Source: Candidatus Accumulibacter similis
GTDB taxonomy: Bacteria; Pseudomonadota; Gammaproteobacteria; Burkholderiales; Rhodocyclaceae
Reading direction: 5' to 3'
DNA length: 64,000 nucleotides
NCBI GenBank assembly: GCA_013347225.1
Contig: CP054595.1
Location: 2,166,415 to 2,230,414 of the forward strand
Below, piece after piece: positions 9,058-19,116 of the stretch. The position numbers and the translations under genes are program-made. The notes under the pieces were generated by a model. The model was not told where the DNA came from and did no database searches. It saw only the letters and a program-made list of their open reading frames with translations. Positions within the stretch are counted from its first letter, which is position 1; each line of letters starts with the position of its first letter.

Positions 9058-9708
9058 CTACAGGGCAACAATGGTCTGGATGTAGGCGACCGTGCGGCGC
9101 GGTCCCTCGATGCGCGTCGTGACGCGGTAGTAGACGCGGTTGTTGCCGATCGGTGCGATGCCGCCGGCGGTCTGGCTGCCGCCGGTGTTGGTGCTGGCCG
9201 GTTCGCGCGCGCAGTTGGCGAGATGCGGCGCACCGGTCGTTGCGCACAGGCGGTGGATGACGTACTGGACGGTGTTGCCGGCGGCGTCGGTGCCGCCAGC
9301 GGCCATCGGCGCCACGCCGCCGGCTTTCAGGGCCGCCCAGTAGGCATCCCAGGACTGGCCGGTGGCCGGCGACTGGGCGATGCCTGCGGCGATGTAGAAC
9401 GGCCCCTGAGGGGAGGCGGTGTTATTAATGATGTTGGTGTGCAGGGTCGTGTTGCCCAGGGTGTTGTTGGGTTGCAGCCAGTTGTTGAGCGCCAGCTCGG
9501 TGCTGCGCTCGCCGGCCTGGACCGCCGACTGGTGGAAGGACATGTTGCCGGCGACGAGGTTGGCGGTATCGACCGACCGCACGAGGGCGACGCCGGCGAG
9601 CGTCAGCGCGACGAGGACGATCAGCGCGACGAGCAGGACGACGCCCTGCTGCCGGTTGTTGCTGGCCGTCGCCAAGCCATGGCGCGGCCGATCGACGGGC
9701 CTCAACAT
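9058..9708 (-). CDS. pilX: Minor pilin PilX
   Basis: A 216-residue minor pilin. The ATG at 9708 overlaps the end of pilW by 7 bases, which argues for translational coupling; the frame extends further upstream only inside pilW. The N-terminus QQG-VVLLVALIVLV with a following LAGVALVRSVD is the PilX_N pattern: a hydrophobic helix without the usual Phe1 and Glu5. The segment NLVAGNMSFHQSAVQAGE matches PilX relatives in Pseudomonas and other Rhodocyclales. PilX is part of the priming complex with PilV, PilW, PilE, FimU/FimT and PilY1 that starts type IV pilus assembly at the inner membrane. The next gene downstream is pilY1, 30 bases away. Confidence 0.9.
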   Translation of the reverse strand: MLRPVDRPRHGLATASNNRQQGVVLLVALIVLVALTLAGVALVRSVDTANLVAGNMSFHQSAVQAGERSTELALNNWLQPNNTLGNTTLHTNIINNTASPQGPFYIAAGIAQSPATGQSWDAYWAALKAGGVAPMAAGGTDAAGNTVQYVIHRLCATTGAPHLANCAREPASTNTGGSQTAGGIAPIGNNRVYYRVTTRIEGPRRTVAYIQTIVAL

Positions 9709-10778
9709 GTGGCCATCCAGGGCAGGTTGCGAATCGGGATCACGGTCTCGAAAGTCCGGTAACGGTAGTTCTGCCAGTTGGCGCGCGCGCTGAGGTTGAT
9801 CGCGGCGGCGCCGCTGCCTGCCCACGCCGGTGCCTGCTGGGTGACCTGATCGCGATCGACCTGGCTGTTGCGGGCGACGACGACGATGCGGACGGCCGAC
9901 GTTCTCGCCCAACTGCAGGCCAGGGTGTCCTGATTTGGTGGGCTGGGCTGCTGTGGTGTCGCCTGGTCCCAGGTGTCGACCCCACTGGTGGCGGTCGAGG
10001 CGTGTCCATACTGCGCGCGCAGTGCGGCGATGTTGTTGACGATCGGCACCCAGTTGGCGCTGCAGGTGCCGTCGGTGGCGGTACAGGCGGCGCCGCAATT
10101 GGCCGCCATGTAGTTGCAGACCGTGAGATTGCCGGCGCGGATGGCGTAGGCGAGGATGCGCGGGTTCGGGCCGAGGTTGAACAGCGTCCCGCCATCGACG
10201 GCACCGCTGCTCGGCACGGTGATGACGGGCGGCGTCACCGCCGTCACCGTCGCCAGGGTCAGAGCACACCCGACAGTCGGCGCCGAAGGGCCGGCGATCA
10301 CCCGGTCGCCGGTGGCGAAGGAACCGGCACTCTGCAGGCCGAGCTGCAGCCCCAGGACGGCAGTGACGACATCGCCTTCGGGCGAGCCGTTGCCGCTGCC
10401 AAAGGCGATCAGCAGCGTGTCGCTGTTGGCGTCGCCAGCGGGGACGTCAGTCGTCGGCGGGTTGATCACCACCGGCGCGAGCTGCGCCAGCGTGCGGCTC
10501 GCCGGTGCCGGAAGGGTGAGTGGGCAGCCGAGCGCATTCAGCGCGTTGAAGCCGAAGCCGGCCTGGCGGATGTCGCGTTGCAGCGTGTACAGGGCCATCG
10601 CGCCGCTGCCCTGGGCGTCGCCGGTTCCGGTGGTCGAACGTCGCTGTCCTTCGGCGGCCGAGAAGACCTGCAGCATGATGATCATGCCGATCATGCCGAT
10701 GACCATCGCGACCATCACCTCGACGAGGGTGAAACCGCGGGCAGTGGCGTGGTGCAGCGGGGGCGCGAACGTCTTCAT
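9702..10778 (-). CDS. pilW: Minor pilin PilW
   Basis: A 358-residue prepilin. The peptidase site is G15/F16 (ARG-FTLVEVMVAMVIG) with Glu at mature position 5. The conserved PilW region follows (LQRDIRQAGFGFN, residues ~70-83). The C-terminal half is Cys-containing and rich in small residues. It starts 6 bases after the pilV stop and overlaps pilX, so the two are coupled. It belongs to the type IVa minor pilin priming complex. Length is typical for PilW. Confidence 0.92.
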   Translation of the reverse strand: MKTFAPPLHHATARGFTLVEVMVAMVIGMIGMIIMLQVFSAAEGQRRSTTGTGDAQGSGAMALYTLQRDIRQAGFGFNALNALGCPLTLPAPASRTLAQLAPVVINPPTTDVPAGDANSDTLLIAFGSGNGSPEGDVVTAVLGLQLGLQSAGSFATGDRVIAGPSAPTVGCALTLATVTAVTPPVITVPSSGAVDGGTLFNLGPNPRILAYAIRAGNLTVCNYMAANCGAACTATDGTCSANWVPIVNNIAALRAQYGHASTATSGVDTWDQATPQQPSPPNQDTLACSWARTSAVRIVVVARNSQVDRDQVTQQAPAWAGSGAAAINLSARANWQNYRYRTFETVIPIRNLPWMATC

Positions 10779-10784
10779 GCGGGA

Positions 10785-11255
10785 TCAGGGGTTGCGCGAA
10801 ACTTGTGAGACGACGATATGCTGGTGTCCAGCAGCGTTCAGCGGCATCTCTGGCGTGCGCCAGCGGAGGGTGATGACCACTTGGCCGTCGTCCGCGGCTC
10901 CGGGGTTGATGGTGACCGCCACCGTCGGCAGGGTCGAGACGACGCCGGTTGACGCGGCGACGACGCCGGGGAGCCCGTCCCTGCCGGAGACGTCGGCGAG
11001 CCAGGCATTGTAGGCCGTGCCGCCGGTCTGGAAAGGGGCTAGGCTGCCGCTACTGGTCCACATCTGGCCGATCAACCGGTTGGCGAGCAGCGTCGCGTCG
11101 GTCCGGTACTTGGCGTCGCTGGTGAGCTGGACGGTCGTCGCCTGCAGCGCGACCAGCGAGAGGATGCCGAGCGAGAAGACGAGGATGGCGATCAGCGCCT
11201 CGAGGAGCATGACGCCGGCTTGGCTGGTGGCAACCGGGCTGTTCGTCGTCTTCAT
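10785..11255 (-). CDS. pilV: Minor pilin PilV
   Basis: A 156-residue prepilin. Its N-terminus SQAG-VMLLEALIAILVFSLGIL carries the G14/V15 processing site, Glu at mature position 5, and the LLEALIA signature of PilV. Its ATG overlaps the fimT stop (ATGA), so the two are translationally coupled. It contributes to the minor pilin tip complex in the inner membrane and pilus. Confidence 0.92.
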   Translation of the reverse strand: MKTTNSPVATSQAGVMLLEALIAILVFSLGILSLVALQATTVQLTSDAKYRTDATLLANRLIGQMWTSSGSLAPFQTGGTAYNAWLADVSGRDGLPGVVAASTGVVSTLPTVAVTINPGAADDGQVVITLRWRTPEMPLNAAGHQHIVVSQVSRNP

Positions 11256-11836
11256 CAGCAGGCCTGCGCGTCGCCCGCCGGCAAAGCCGGATCACACATT
11301 CGGATCTGGCCGCCGACCGAAACCACCAGGCGCAGACAACGTACCGAACCGCCGCTGGCGACGCAGGTGCCGCCGGTGGTGCTCGAGACGTCGATCGCGA
11401 CGTTGCCCGCTGGCACCGGCGTCAGCCGGCCGAGGCCATTGAAGACGAAGGCCGACTGGCCGGCGGCAACCAGCGTCTGTACCGAGCCTTCGGCCCGGTT
11501 GCGGACCTGGATGATGCGCGGCGCCGCCGTGTCGGAGGGCGCCGACGCGCACTGGCCGGCCGGGTTGTCCATGCTGACGACCCAGTGCGGACCGGCGGTG
11601 TCGAGGGCGCAGCTGTCGTCGATGGTGTTGACGAGCTGGAAGCGGACCGTCGCGTTGCGCCGGACGGCCTCGGCCCGGGCGAGCTGCAGACCGTTCTGGA
11701 TCGCCTCGGCGGAGGTGCGGATGCGGGCGTTGCGCAGCCAGTCGCTGAAGCGGGGAACGGCCATCGCCATCAGCACGCCGAGGATGACGATGCCGACGAG
11801 CAGTTCGATCAGGCTGAAGCCGCGCTGGGCGTTCAA
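11255..11836 (-). CDS. fimT: Minor pilin FimT/GspH family (TTG start)
   Basis: A 193-residue prepilin with the site QRG-FSLIELLVGIVILGVLMAMAVP and the GspH/FimT body (RNARIRTSAEAIQNGLQLARAEAVRRN). No ATG or GTG is available near the N-terminus. The TTG at 11836 is preceded by AGGGAGG at a good distance and overlaps the stop codon of the upstream pilin gene, so I take it as the start. A CTG one codon earlier is the alternative. Four cysteines in the C-terminal half (CALD, QCAS, TCVA, RCLRL) suggest disulfides. Some FimT proteins bind DNA for uptake; the Arg-rich stretch is compatible, but this is inference. Confidence 0.88.
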   Translation of the reverse strand: MNAQRGFSLIELLVGIVILGVLMAMAVPRFSDWLRNARIRTSAEAIQNGLQLARAEAVRRNATVRFQLVNTIDDSCALDTAGPHWVVSMDNPAGQCASAPSDTAAPRIIQVRNRAEGSVQTLVAAGQSAFVFNGLGRLTPVPAGNVAIDVSSTTGGTCVASGGSVRCLRLVVSVGGQIRMCDPALPAGDAQAC

Positions 11837-12291
11837 CAGCCGCCTCCCTTGCTGGTCACCCAGCAGTTGACCGGCGCGGTTCCCCAACCTGTGATGACGG
11901 CGGTGGTCTGCCGCTGGTTGGCCTGGTTGACGGTGTACGTGAAGCCGGTCATCGAACTCTTGCCGGTGGCGGTGAGCACATAGGTGGTGGCGGTCGGGCC
12001 CGGGCAACTGAAGTCGAAATACGGACTGGTCGTCGTGTCGGCGTTGTTCGGGTCGCAGGCGGGCGACATGATCGCCGGATTGCCGCCGGACGCCGCCTGA
12101 TAGTAGAGATGGTTGTCCTGGAAGAACTGCTCGAGGCGGACGCGGCGCTCGGCGAGCTGCGAGGTGGCATGCGTGATGCGCGAGCGGATCAGGTAGTCGT
12201 TGTAGTTGGGAATGGCGATGGCGGCAAGGATGCTGATGATCGCGACGACGATCATGACCTCGATCAGGGTGAAGCCATCTGGTCTTTTCAC
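11833..12291 (-). CDS. pilE: Type IV pilin PilE-like (GTG start)
   Basis: A 152-residue type IVa pilin, first gene of the minor-pilin operon. The GTG at 12291 has AAGGGAG 9 bases upstream and gives a five-residue positively charged leader (KRPD) before G6/F7: DG-FTLIEVMIVVAIISILAAIAIPNYNDYL. The body (QLAERRVRLEQFFQDNHLYY) is the PilE minor-pilin pattern, and the C-terminal CWVTSKGGGC pair would close a small D-loop disulfide. Position and length fit the minor pilin PilE better than the major pilin PilA. An out-of-frame ATG-CCG-TGA overlaps the start and may affect its use. Confidence 0.88.
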   Translation of the reverse strand: MKRPDGFTLIEVMIVVAIISILAAIAIPNYNDYLIRSRITHATSQLAERRVRLEQFFQDNHLYYQAASGGNPAIMSPACDPNNADTTTSPYFDFSCPGPTATTYVLTATGKSSMTGFTYTVNQANQRQTTAVITGWGTAPVNCWVTSKGGGC

Positions 12292-12448
12292 GGCATTGAA
12301 CTCCCTTGCGGATCGCGCGGGCGACGCGGCAGCGCAGCCGGCAGCACGTATGTCGAGATGATAGCTCGCGCCGGCGACGGGACAAGCTGCGACCGACGTG
12401 CGGCACGTCCTGGCGGACGAGTGGCGGTGGTGGCGACGCGACGGGCGG

Positions 12449-12454
12449 TAGAAT
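12449..12454 (+). promoter_or_regulatory. Possible -10 element for the TonB-like gene
   Basis: TAGAAT in a GGTAGAATCC context, about 38 bases before the chosen GTG start. No convincing -35 is seen, so this is weak. Confidence 0.3.
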
Positions 12455-12491
12455 CCAGCTTCCGCCGGCTCCGGCATCCTCCTTCCTGCCT

Positions 12492-13316
12492 GTGCCTCTG
12501 TCGACCCCAGCCATTCCCGGCAGTGTGCTGCAGCAGGAGCAACGCAGCCGCCTGCGCTGGGCGCTGATCGCTTCGCTGCTGCTGCATCTGCTGCTCGCGT
12601 GCCTGCTCGAAGCCTTGCCGGCCGCGGCCGGCAGGCGCGGAGCGGAGCCAGCGACGGGGGTGCTGGCGACTCTGCGCGTGGCACCGGCGCCGGCTGCCGC
12701 ACCGACAGCCGAGGCGGCAGCGGCGTCACCCACGCTGCCGGAGGTGCCGGCCATCGCGGTCGAGCAGCCGGCGGCGGACGCGGCGGGTGACGCGGCGGCT
12801 TCTTCATCGGTCGAACGCCAAGTTCCGGCGCTGGCTCCGGCAGTGCTCGCCGCCCTCGGCGAGCGCCGGCTGGCGGCGGAGCTTCCGCCCTATCTGGCGT
12901 CGGTGCTGGCGTTGCCGCCGGCGGCCGATACCTGGTATTTCCCGCGCCGGGAGCTGACGCTGCCGCCCGTGCTGCAGGACGAGCCCCTGCTGCGGCCGCC
13001 GGCCGACAGCAGCCCCGGGCGCGGCGGGCGCGTCCTGCTGCGGGTGCTGGTCGCCGCCGACGGTGCAGTCGATCGCGTCGAAGTGCTCGCCAGCAGCGTG
13101 CCGGCCGGCTACAGCGACGCGGCGGTGGCCGCTTTCGCCGGCCTGCGTTTTCGTCCGGGCGAGATCGAGGGCGTTGCGGTGAGCAGTGAGGCGCGCTTCA
13201 CCGTCGACTTCGACGAGGCTGCTGCCGGCAGCAGCCATGTCAGTGACCGGGTCGGCATCGACGCGCCGCGCCCGCGCGGCAGCCCGGCGCCGCCGCCTGC
13301 CGCCGCCCGGCGCTGA
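12492..13316 (+). CDS. TonB-family energy transducer-like protein
   Basis: A 274-residue inner-membrane protein. Its single N-terminal helix (LRWALIASLLLHLLLACLLEAL, about residues 21-42) contains the SLLLH motif typical of TonB. An Ala/Pro-rich periplasmic linker follows, then a C-terminal TonB-like domain (VLLRVLVAADGAVDRVEVL, then GYSDAAVAAF...RFRPGEIEG). TonB proteins pass proton-motive energy from ExbBD to outer-membrane transporters; no exbBD lie nearby. The start is uncertain: GTG at 12492 or 12525 fits and neither has a clear ribosome binding site. It is convergent with ispH. Confidence 0.72.
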   Translation: MPLSTPAIPGSVLQQEQRSRLRWALIASLLLHLLLACLLEALPAAAGRRGAEPATGVLATLRVAPAPAAAPTAEAAAASPTLPEVPAIAVEQPAADAAGDAAASSSVERQVPALAPAVLAALGERRLAAELPPYLASVLALPPAADTWYFPRRELTLPPVLQDEPLLRPPADSSPGRGGRVLLRVLVAADGAVDRVEVLASSVPAGYSDAAVAAFAGLRFRPGEIEGVAVSSEARFTVDFDEAAAGSSHVSDRVGIDAPRPRGSPAPPPAAARR

Positions 13317-13334
13317 GCGGTTGCCGGTGGCCCT

Positions 13335-14258
13335 TCAGGGCTGCAACTCGCGCGGCAGGGCGAAGGTGACGTTCTCCTCGTTGCCGGCAAGCTGGCTGAC
13401 GAGGTCGCGGTCGCCGGCAGCGAGGCGGTCAACGACGCGGTCGACGAGGACTTCCGGTGCCGAGGCGCCGGCGGTGACGCCGACGCTGCTGGCGCCGGCG
13501 AGCCAGTCGGGGTCGATCTGCTCGGCCTGATCGACGAGATAGGCGCGGGCGCCGACGAGTTCGGCGACCTCGCGCAGCCGGTTCGAGTTCGAACTCGACG
13601 GGCTGCCGACGACAAGCACCACCTCACTCTGGCGCGCCAATTGCTTGACGGCGTCCTGGCGGTTCTGCGTCGCGTAGCAGATGTCGTCCTTCTTCGGGCC
13701 GACGATTTCCGGGAAGCGCTCCCTGAGCGCCGCCACGACCTGCGCCGCGTCGTCGACCGAGAGTGTCGTCTGCGTGACGTAGGCGAGGCGGGCAGGAGTC
13801 TCGACGACGAGTGCGTGCACATCGCTGACGGTTTCGACGAGGTACATGCCGTCGGCACTCTGGCCCATCGTTCCCTCGACCTCGGGGTGCCCCTTGTGGC
13901 CGATCATGACGATCTCGCGTCCCTCGCGACGCATCCTGGCGACCTCGATATGGACCTTCGTGACCAGCGGGCAGGTGGCGTCGAAAACCCTCAGACCACG
14001 CCCGGCGGCCTCGTCGATGACCGCCTTCGAGACGCCGTGGGCGCTGAAGATGACGATGCTGCCGGCGGGCACGTCGGCGAGGTGGTCGACGAAGACGGCG
14101 CCCTTGGCGCGCAGGTTGTCGCAGACGAAGCGGTTGTGGACGACTTCGTGGCGGACGTAGATCGGCGCGCCGAACTTCTCGATCGCCCGTTCGACGATGG
14201 CGATGGCGCGGTCGACGCCGGCGCAGAAACCGCGGGGGTTGGCGAGCAGGATGCGCAT
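13335..14258 (-). CDS. ispH: 4-hydroxy-3-methylbut-2-enyl diphosphate reductase
   Basis: A 307-residue iron-sulfur enzyme of the last MEP-pathway step, reducing HMBPP to IPP and DMAPP in the cytosol. The three cluster cysteines are in [23 protein letters not shown] and [10 protein letters not shown]. The substrate-binding His/Glu/Ser-Asn motifs are intact ([21 protein letters not shown]). The start [10 protein letters not shown] at 14258 is canonical; the frame upstream is read-through of the neighbour. It is last in the ribF-ileS-lspA-fkpB-ispH run, 10 bases after fkpB, a common order in beta- and gammaproteobacteria. Confidence 0.97.
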   Translation of the reverse strand: MRILLANPRGFCAGVDRAIAIVERAIEKFGAPIYVRHEVVHNRFVCDNLRAKGAVFVDHLADVPAGSIVIFSAHGVSKAVIDEAAGRGLRVFDATCPLVTKVHIEVARMRREGREIVMIGHKGHPEVEGTMGQSADGMYLVETVSDVHALVVETPARLAYVTQTTLSVDDAAQVVAALRERFPEIVGPKKDDICYATQNRQDAVKQLARQSEVVLVVGSPSSSNSNRLREVAELVGARAYLVDQAEQIDPDWLAGASSVGVTAGASAPEVLVDRVVDRLAAGDRDLVSQLAGNEENVTFALPRELQP

Positions 14259-14268
14259 GCGTTGAATC

Positions 14269-14727
14269 TCAGAGAATGGCGACGAGCTCGATCTCGAAGC
14301 GGATCGGCTTGCCGGCGAGCGGATGGTTGAAGTCGAACAGCGCGCTGTCGTCGTCGATTTCGCAAAGGAGGCCGGCAAAACTCGCGCCGCCATCGGCCGA
14401 AGTGAATTCGATCAGCGAATTGGGCCGCAGTTCGATGTCCGGCGGCAGGGCACTGCGCGCGATCCGTTCGAGCAGGCGTGGATTGTGCTCGCCAAAGGCG
14501 TCGCTCGCAGCCAGTTCGAAGACGTGGCGTTCGCCGGCGGCGAGACCGAGGAGGCAGTTCTCGAGGGTCTCGGCAAGTTGACCGCTACCCATCTGCAGCG
14601 TCGCGGGCGACAGCCCGAAGGTGCTGACGTATTCGTTGCCATCGAGGTCGGCGAGGCTGTAGTGCAGCGTCAGGTAGCTGTCGCGACCGACGCTGCGGGC
14701 TGCTGGGGGTATGGCGGTTGGCTGCAT
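14269..14727 (-). CDS. fkpB: FKBP-type peptidyl-prolyl cis-trans isomerase (SlpA/FkpB-like)
   Basis: A 152-residue protein matching the SlyD/FkpB class: [12 protein letters not shown] at the start, [20 protein letters not shown] in the FKBP core, an inserted flap domain ([15 protein letters not shown]), and [18 protein letters not shown] at the end. It has peptidyl-prolyl isomerase and chaperone roles in the cytosol. The start MQPTAIPPA at 14727 leaves 53 bases to lspA. The placement between lspA and ispH is the same as in E. coli. Confidence 0.93.
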   Translation of the reverse strand: MQPTAIPPAARSVGRDSYLTLHYSLADLDGNEYVSTFGLSPATLQMGSGQLAETLENCLLGLAAGERHVFELAASDAFGEHNPRLLERIARSALPPDIELRPNSLIEFTSADGGASFAGLLCEIDDDSALFDFNHPLAGKPIRFEIELVAIL

Positions 14728-14780
14728 GCGCTTCCCTGTGCTTATTGGCGACGGAACTGCTGTGGCACGGCGGTTGGCTG

Positions 14781-15275
14781 CTATGGCTGGCGGCAGTCGC
14801 GCCTGGCGCTGCCGCCGGCGAACTGGTCCCAGATCATCAGTGCTGCACCGAGACAGATTGCCGCGTCGGCGAGGTTGAAAGCCGGCCAGTAGAAGCCGGC
14901 CGCGTGCCACTGGATGAAGTCGACGACGGCGCCGAAGCGCAGGCGGTCGATGACGTTGCCGACGGCGCCGCCGAGGATCATGGTCAGCGCCAACGATAGC
15001 CGGAACTCGCCACTGTGGCGCGGCAGGATGCTGACGATCCAGGCCGCGATGCCGATCGCCAGCGCGGTGAAGAACCAGCGCTGCCAGCCGCCGGCATCGG
15101 AGAGGAAGCTGAACGCGGCGCCCGGGTTGAATACCAGCACCCAGTTGAAGAAGGGGGCGACGTACACGCTTTCGCCGGGCCGCAGCCAGCCGAGCACCAG
15201 CCACTTGCTGAGCTGGTCGAGGACGACGACGATCCCCGCCAGCCACAACCAGCGGTCGACATTAGGCGAAGGCAC
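14781..15275 (-). CDS. lspA: Lipoprotein signal peptidase
   Basis: A 164-residue four-helix inner-membrane aspartic peptidase that removes signal peptides of prolipoproteins. Conserved elements: DQLSKW in helix 1, [30 protein letters not shown] (first catalytic Asp) and [14 protein letters not shown] (second catalytic Asp). I take the GTG at 15275 as start; it gives the usual length and overlaps the ileS stop by 14 bases. An ATG at the ileS end is out of frame. Confidence 0.94.
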   Translation of the reverse strand: MPSPNVDRWLWLAGIVVVLDQLSKWLVLGWLRPGESVYVAPFFNWVLVFNPGAAFSFLSDAGGWQRWFFTALAIGIAAWIVSILPRHSGEFRLSLALTMILGGAVGNVIDRLRFGAVVDFIQWHAAGFYWPAFNLADAAICLGAALMIWDQFAGGSARRDCRQP

Positions 15276-18090
15276 GTTCTTCGCCCGCACCGAAGAGGTT
15301 GTCGAGACAGCGACCACAGAGTCCCGGGTGCTCGGGATGGCTGCCGACGTCGGCGCGAACGTGCCAGCAGCGTTCGCACTTGGCGTGCGGCAGCGGCGCA
15401 CAGCGCAGCTCTTCCCGGCTGTCGCGGACGAGCGTCGTCTGCGAGCAGAGGAGGACGAAGCGCAGGTCGTCGCCGAGGGCGGCGAGGGTGTCGTACTTCT
15501 CGCCGTCGCAGTGGATGCATACCTCGGCCTGCAGCGAGGAGCCAATGCGGCCGGCAATGCGCAATTCCTCGAGCGCGCGCATGACCTCGGCGCGGTAGCC
15601 CCGCAGGCGGCGCCATTTATCGACCAGTGCTGCTTCGTCCGCCGGTGCCGGCAGCGGCTGCCAGGTATGCAGCATCACGGAGTCCTGGCGGTCAGCGCTC
15701 TGCAGTTGCCAGATTTCCTCGGCAGTGAAACAGAGAACCGGCGCCATCAGCTTGAGCAGACACTGCAGGATGTGCCACAGGGCGCCCTGCGCCGAACGGC
15801 GGGCATGCGAAGCCGCAGCCGTGGTATACAGGCGGTCCTTGAGGATGTCGAGGTAGAAGCCGCCGAGATCCTCGGAGCAGAAGGTCTGCAGCGCCTGCAC
15901 GACGCGATGGAACTCGAAGCGGTCGTAGTCGGCTTCGCACTGTGCCTGCAGTTGCCGCGTCATCGCCAGTGCATAGCGGTCGATCTCCAGCCATCGTTCG
16001 ATCGCCGGCATGTCGTGCGTGGGGTCGAAGTCGGCGGTGTTGGCGAGCAGGAAGCGCAGGGTGTTGCGGATGCGGCGGTAGCTTTCGACGACGCGCTTGA
16101 GGATTTCGTCGGAGATCGACAACTCGCCCGAATAGTCGGTCGCTGCCACCCACAGCCGCAGGATCTCGGCGCCGAGGGTATCGGCGATCTTCTGCGGCGC
16201 GATGACGTTGCCTTTCGACTTCGACATCTTGAGGCCCTTGCCATCGACGACGAAGCCGTGCGTCAGCAGCGCCCTGTACGGTGCGCGGCCATCGGTCGCG
16301 CAGCCGATCAGCAGCGAGCTCTGGAACCAGCCGCGGTGCTGGTCGGAGCCTTCAAGATAGAGATCGGCCGGATAGGCCAGGTCGTCACGGTGCGAGCCGC
16401 GCAGGACGCTGGCGTGGGTCGATCCGGAGTCGAACCAGACGTCGAGCGTGTCGCTCATCTTGTGGTAGTCGGCGGCTTCGCTGCCGAGAAGCTCGGCCGG
16501 GTCGAGGGCGAACCAGGCTTCGATGCCGGCCTGCTCTACCCGTTGCGCGACCGCTTCGATCAGTTCGGCGGTGCGCGGATGCAGCTCGCCGCTCTCGCGA
16601 TGCAGGAAGAAGGGCAGCGGCACGCCCCAGTTGCGCTGCCGCGAGACGCACCAGTCGGGGCGCGTGCGCATCATCGCCTCGAGGCGCGCGCGTCCCCAGC
16701 TCGGGAAGAACTGCGTTTCGTCGACCGCCCGTTCGGCCCGCCAGCGCAGCGTCGCTTCCTCGTCTCCGGTGTGCGTCGGCGACGACGGCGGGGGGGGCGG
16801 ACGGTGCTCCATGCCGATGAACCACTGCGTCGTCGCACGAAAGATGATCGGTGTCTTGTGGCGCCAGCAGTGCGGATAGCTGTGGCGGATGGTCTCCGAG
16901 TGCAGCAGGCGGCCACCAGCGGCGAGTTCCTGCAGGACCAGCGGGTTGGCTTCCCAGACCGATCGACCGGCGAGTTCGCCGCCAGCGAGGGCCGGCGTAC
17001 CGGCAACGAAACGGCCGTCGTCAGCGACCGGATTGTTCATCGGCAGGCCGTAGACCTTGCCGATCAGGTAGTCGTCGGTGCCGTGTGCCGGCGCCGTGTG
17101 GACCAGTCCGGTGCCGGCCTCGAGGGTGACGTGGCGGCCGCAGATCAGCGCCACGTCGCGCGCCTGGAAGGGGTGCCTGAGCAACAGCTGTTCGAGTGCG
17201 CTGCCGGTCGCCGAGCCGATCACCGTGCCGTCCAGGCCGTAGCGTTGCAGACAGGCCGGCGCGAGTTCGCGCACCAGGAGCAGGGCTCCCTTGGCGGTCT
17301 CGATCAGGTCGTAGACGAAATCCGGGTGGGCGCAGACCGCCTCGTTGGCGGGCAGCGTCCACGGTGTGGTGGTCCAGATGACGGCGAAGGCCGGACCGCG
17401 CAGGTGCGTCAGGCCGCAGGCGCGCGCCAGCTTGGCGGCGTGGTTGGGATGCACTTCGAAGGCGACATCGATCGCCGCCGAGCTCTTGTCTTCATACTCC
17501 ACCTCGGCTTCGGCGAGGGCGGAACCGCAGTCGAGGCACCAGTTCACAGGCTTCAGACCCTGATAGAGGTAACCCCTGTCGAGGATGCGACCGAGGGTGC
17601 GGATCTCGTCGGCCTCGGTCTTGAAGTCCATCGTCAGGTAGGGCTGTTGCCAGGCGCCGAGGACGCCGAGGCGGATGAAGTCCTTCTTCTGCCGCTCGAT
17701 CTGCTCGCTTGCGAAGGCGCGGCACAGGGCACGCACACGGTCGGCGGGGAGGTGCTTGCCGTGCAGCTTTTCGATCTGGTGTTCGATCGGCAAGCCATGA
17801 CAGTCCCAGCCCGGGACGTAGGGCGCATCGAAGCCGGCGAGTGTTCGCGCACGCACGATGATGTCCTTGAGAATCTTGTTCACCGCGTGGCCGATGTGGA
17901 TGTCGCCATTTGCGTAGGGCGGTCCGTCGTGCAGGACGAAGCGCGGGCGCCCCTGCGACACCTCGCGGATGCGCTCGTAGAGACCGGACTTCTGCCAGTC
18001 GGCAACCCACTGCGGCTCGCGTCGGGCTAGGTCGCCGCGCATCGGAAACGGGGTGTCTGTGAGGTTGAGGGTCTTCCTGTAGTCGGCCAT
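15262..18090 (-). CDS. ileS: Isoleucyl-tRNA synthetase
   Basis: A 942-residue class I aminoacyl-tRNA synthetase. HIGH is at 65-68 ([10 protein letters not shown]), the editing domain follows ([16 protein letters not shown]), KMSKSKGN is near 620, and a zinc-binding C-terminal domain has CERCWH and CGRC. The start [10 protein letters not shown] at 18090 is standard for the family. It lies 8 bases after ribF. A short proline-rich insertion ([13 protein letters not shown]) lies between FIGME and TLRWRA, a position where relatives run straight on; the frame is kept and all motifs are intact. Confidence 0.97.
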   Translation of the reverse strand: MADYRKTLNLTDTPFPMRGDLARREPQWVADWQKSGLYERIREVSQGRPRFVLHDGPPYANGDIHIGHAVNKILKDIIVRARTLAGFDAPYVPGWDCHGLPIEHQIEKLHGKHLPADRVRALCRAFASEQIERQKKDFIRLGVLGAWQQPYLTMDFKTEADEIRTLGRILDRGYLYQGLKPVNWCLDCGSALAEAEVEYEDKSSAAIDVAFEVHPNHAAKLARACGLTHLRGPAFAVIWTTTPWTLPANEAVCAHPDFVYDLIETAKGALLLVRELAPACLQRYGLDGTVIGSATGSALEQLLLRHPFQARDVALICGRHVTLEAGTGLVHTAPAHGTDDYLIGKVYGLPMNNPVADDGRFVAGTPALAGGELAGRSVWEANPLVLQELAAGGRLLHSETIRHSYPHCWRHKTPIIFRATTQWFIGMEHRPPPPPSSPTHTGDEEATLRWRAERAVDETQFFPSWGRARLEAMMRTRPDWCVSRQRNWGVPLPFFLHRESGELHPRTAELIEAVAQRVEQAGIEAWFALDPAELLGSEAADYHKMSDTLDVWFDSGSTHASVLRGSHRDDLAYPADLYLEGSDQHRGWFQSSLLIGCATDGRAPYRALLTHGFVVDGKGLKMSKSKGNVIAPQKIADTLGAEILRLWVAATDYSGELSISDEILKRVVESYRRIRNTLRFLLANTADFDPTHDMPAIERWLEIDRYALAMTRQLQAQCEADYDRFEFHRVVQALQTFCSEDLGGFYLDILKDRLYTTAAASHARRSAQGALWHILQCLLKLMAPVLCFTAEEIWQLQSADRQDSVMLHTWQPLPAPADEAALVDKWRRLRGYRAEVMRALEELRIAGRIGSSLQAEVCIHCDGEKYDTLAALGDDLRFVLLCSQTTLVRDSREELRCAPLPHAKCERCWHVRADVGSHPEHPGLCGRCLDNLFGAGEERAFA

Positions 18091-18098
18091 GATGGTTC

Positions 18099-19022
18099 TC
18101 ACAACTGGAAATAGGCCTTGACGGCGGCAACGTCGCTGCCGATCTGTGTGCACAGCGCGTCGAAGTCGGGGAATTTCATTTCGTCGCGCAGCTTGTGCAG
18201 GAAGCGGACGCTGAGGTGCGCGCCATAGATGTCAGCGCTGAAATCGAGCAGGTGGACTTCGAGCAGTGGTCGCGCCACCTGGTTGGCGCTCGGACGGTAG
18301 CCCAGGTTGGCGGCGCCCCGGTGCGGTCCGCCGGGCAGCCCGTGGACCTCGACGGCGAAGACGCCGCGCAGCGGCGGCCGCTCGTGCTTGATGCGGATGT
18401 TGGCGGTGTGGAAACCGAGCTGGCGCCCGACCCCGTCGCCACGGACGACGCGGCCGTCGATCGTGTACGGGCGGCCGAGCAGGCGTGCCGCGTGTTCGAT
18501 CCGCCCCGCCTGCAGCGCGTCGCGGACGGCCGAACTGGAGACGCGTTCGCCATCGAGCGTGATGCTCTCCATGGCCTCGACGCGGAAGCCGAGCCGGGTG
18601 CCGGCGGCGCAGAGGAGGGCGAAGTCGCCGCTGCGCCCGGCGCCGAAGCGGAAATCGTCACCGACGAGCAGCAGTCGCACACGCAGTGCGCCGAGCAGGA
18701 TCCGCTCGATGAAGGCGGTTGCGCTCTGGGCGGCGAAGGCGGCGTTGAAGTGGCAGACGTGCACCAGGTCGACGCCGTCGTCGGCGAGCAGTTCGAGCTT
18801 CTCGCGCAGTGTCGACAAGCGCGGCGGAGCGTCCTGCGGGGCGAAGAACTCGCGCGGATGCGGCTCGAAGGTGAGGACCGCGGCCGGCAGGCCAGCGCTG
18901 GCGGCAGCCGCCGTCAGACGGGCGAGGAGGGCGCGATGGCCGAGATGCACGCCATCGAAGTTGCCTATGGTGAGGACGGTGGCGCTGGGCGCTGTCTGTG
19001 AAAAACCGCGATAGACGAGCAT
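18099..19022 (-). CDS. ribF: Bifunctional riboflavin kinase / FAD synthetase
   Basis: A 307-residue enzyme making FMN and then FAD from riboflavin. The N-terminal nucleotidyltransferase domain has [11 protein letters not shown] at 19-29 and GDDFRFG. The C-terminal kinase domain has [20 protein letters not shown], where the usual PTAN is HTAN. The start MLVYRGFS at 19022 is typical. It heads the ribF-ileS-lspA-fkpB-ispH operon and is divergent from ccoI with 94 bases between. Confidence 0.96.
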   Translation of the reverse strand: MLVYRGFSQTAPSATVLTIGNFDGVHLGHRALLARLTAAAASAGLPAAVLTFEPHPREFFAPQDAPPRLSTLREKLELLADDGVDLVHVCHFNAAFAAQSATAFIERILLGALRVRLLLVGDDFRFGAGRSGDFALLCAAGTRLGFRVEAMESITLDGERVSSSAVRDALQAGRIEHAARLLGRPYTIDGRVVRGDGVGRQLGFHTANIRIKHERPPLRGVFAVEVHGLPGGPHRGAANLGYRPSANQVARPLLEVHLLDFSADIYGAHLSVRFLHKLRDEMKFPDFDALCTQIGSDVAAVKAYFQL

Positions 19023-19116
19023 CGGGCGCGAGTGGGGGCGGACAAAACGTGCGATTATACCCGGCTTGCCGCCACGCCGACCGGCGCTGGCGCCTTTTTC
19101 CTCGTCTGTTGCGGTG

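Noticed and set aside
6282..9233. A 983-codon alternative frame on the same strand as pilY1
   Set aside because: Frame-shifted reading of pilY1, very rich in Arg/Pro/Gln; the real frame has the signal peptide, metal site and propeller.
12306..12491. N-terminal extension of the TonB-like gene
   Set aside because: The added 62 residues are Arg-rich with no signal or binding site, and precede the natural helix; they also overlap the pilE control region.
14914..18030. A 1038-codon open frame on the plus strand
   Set aside because: Entirely opposite lspA-ileS, which are certain genes; no motif or start site.
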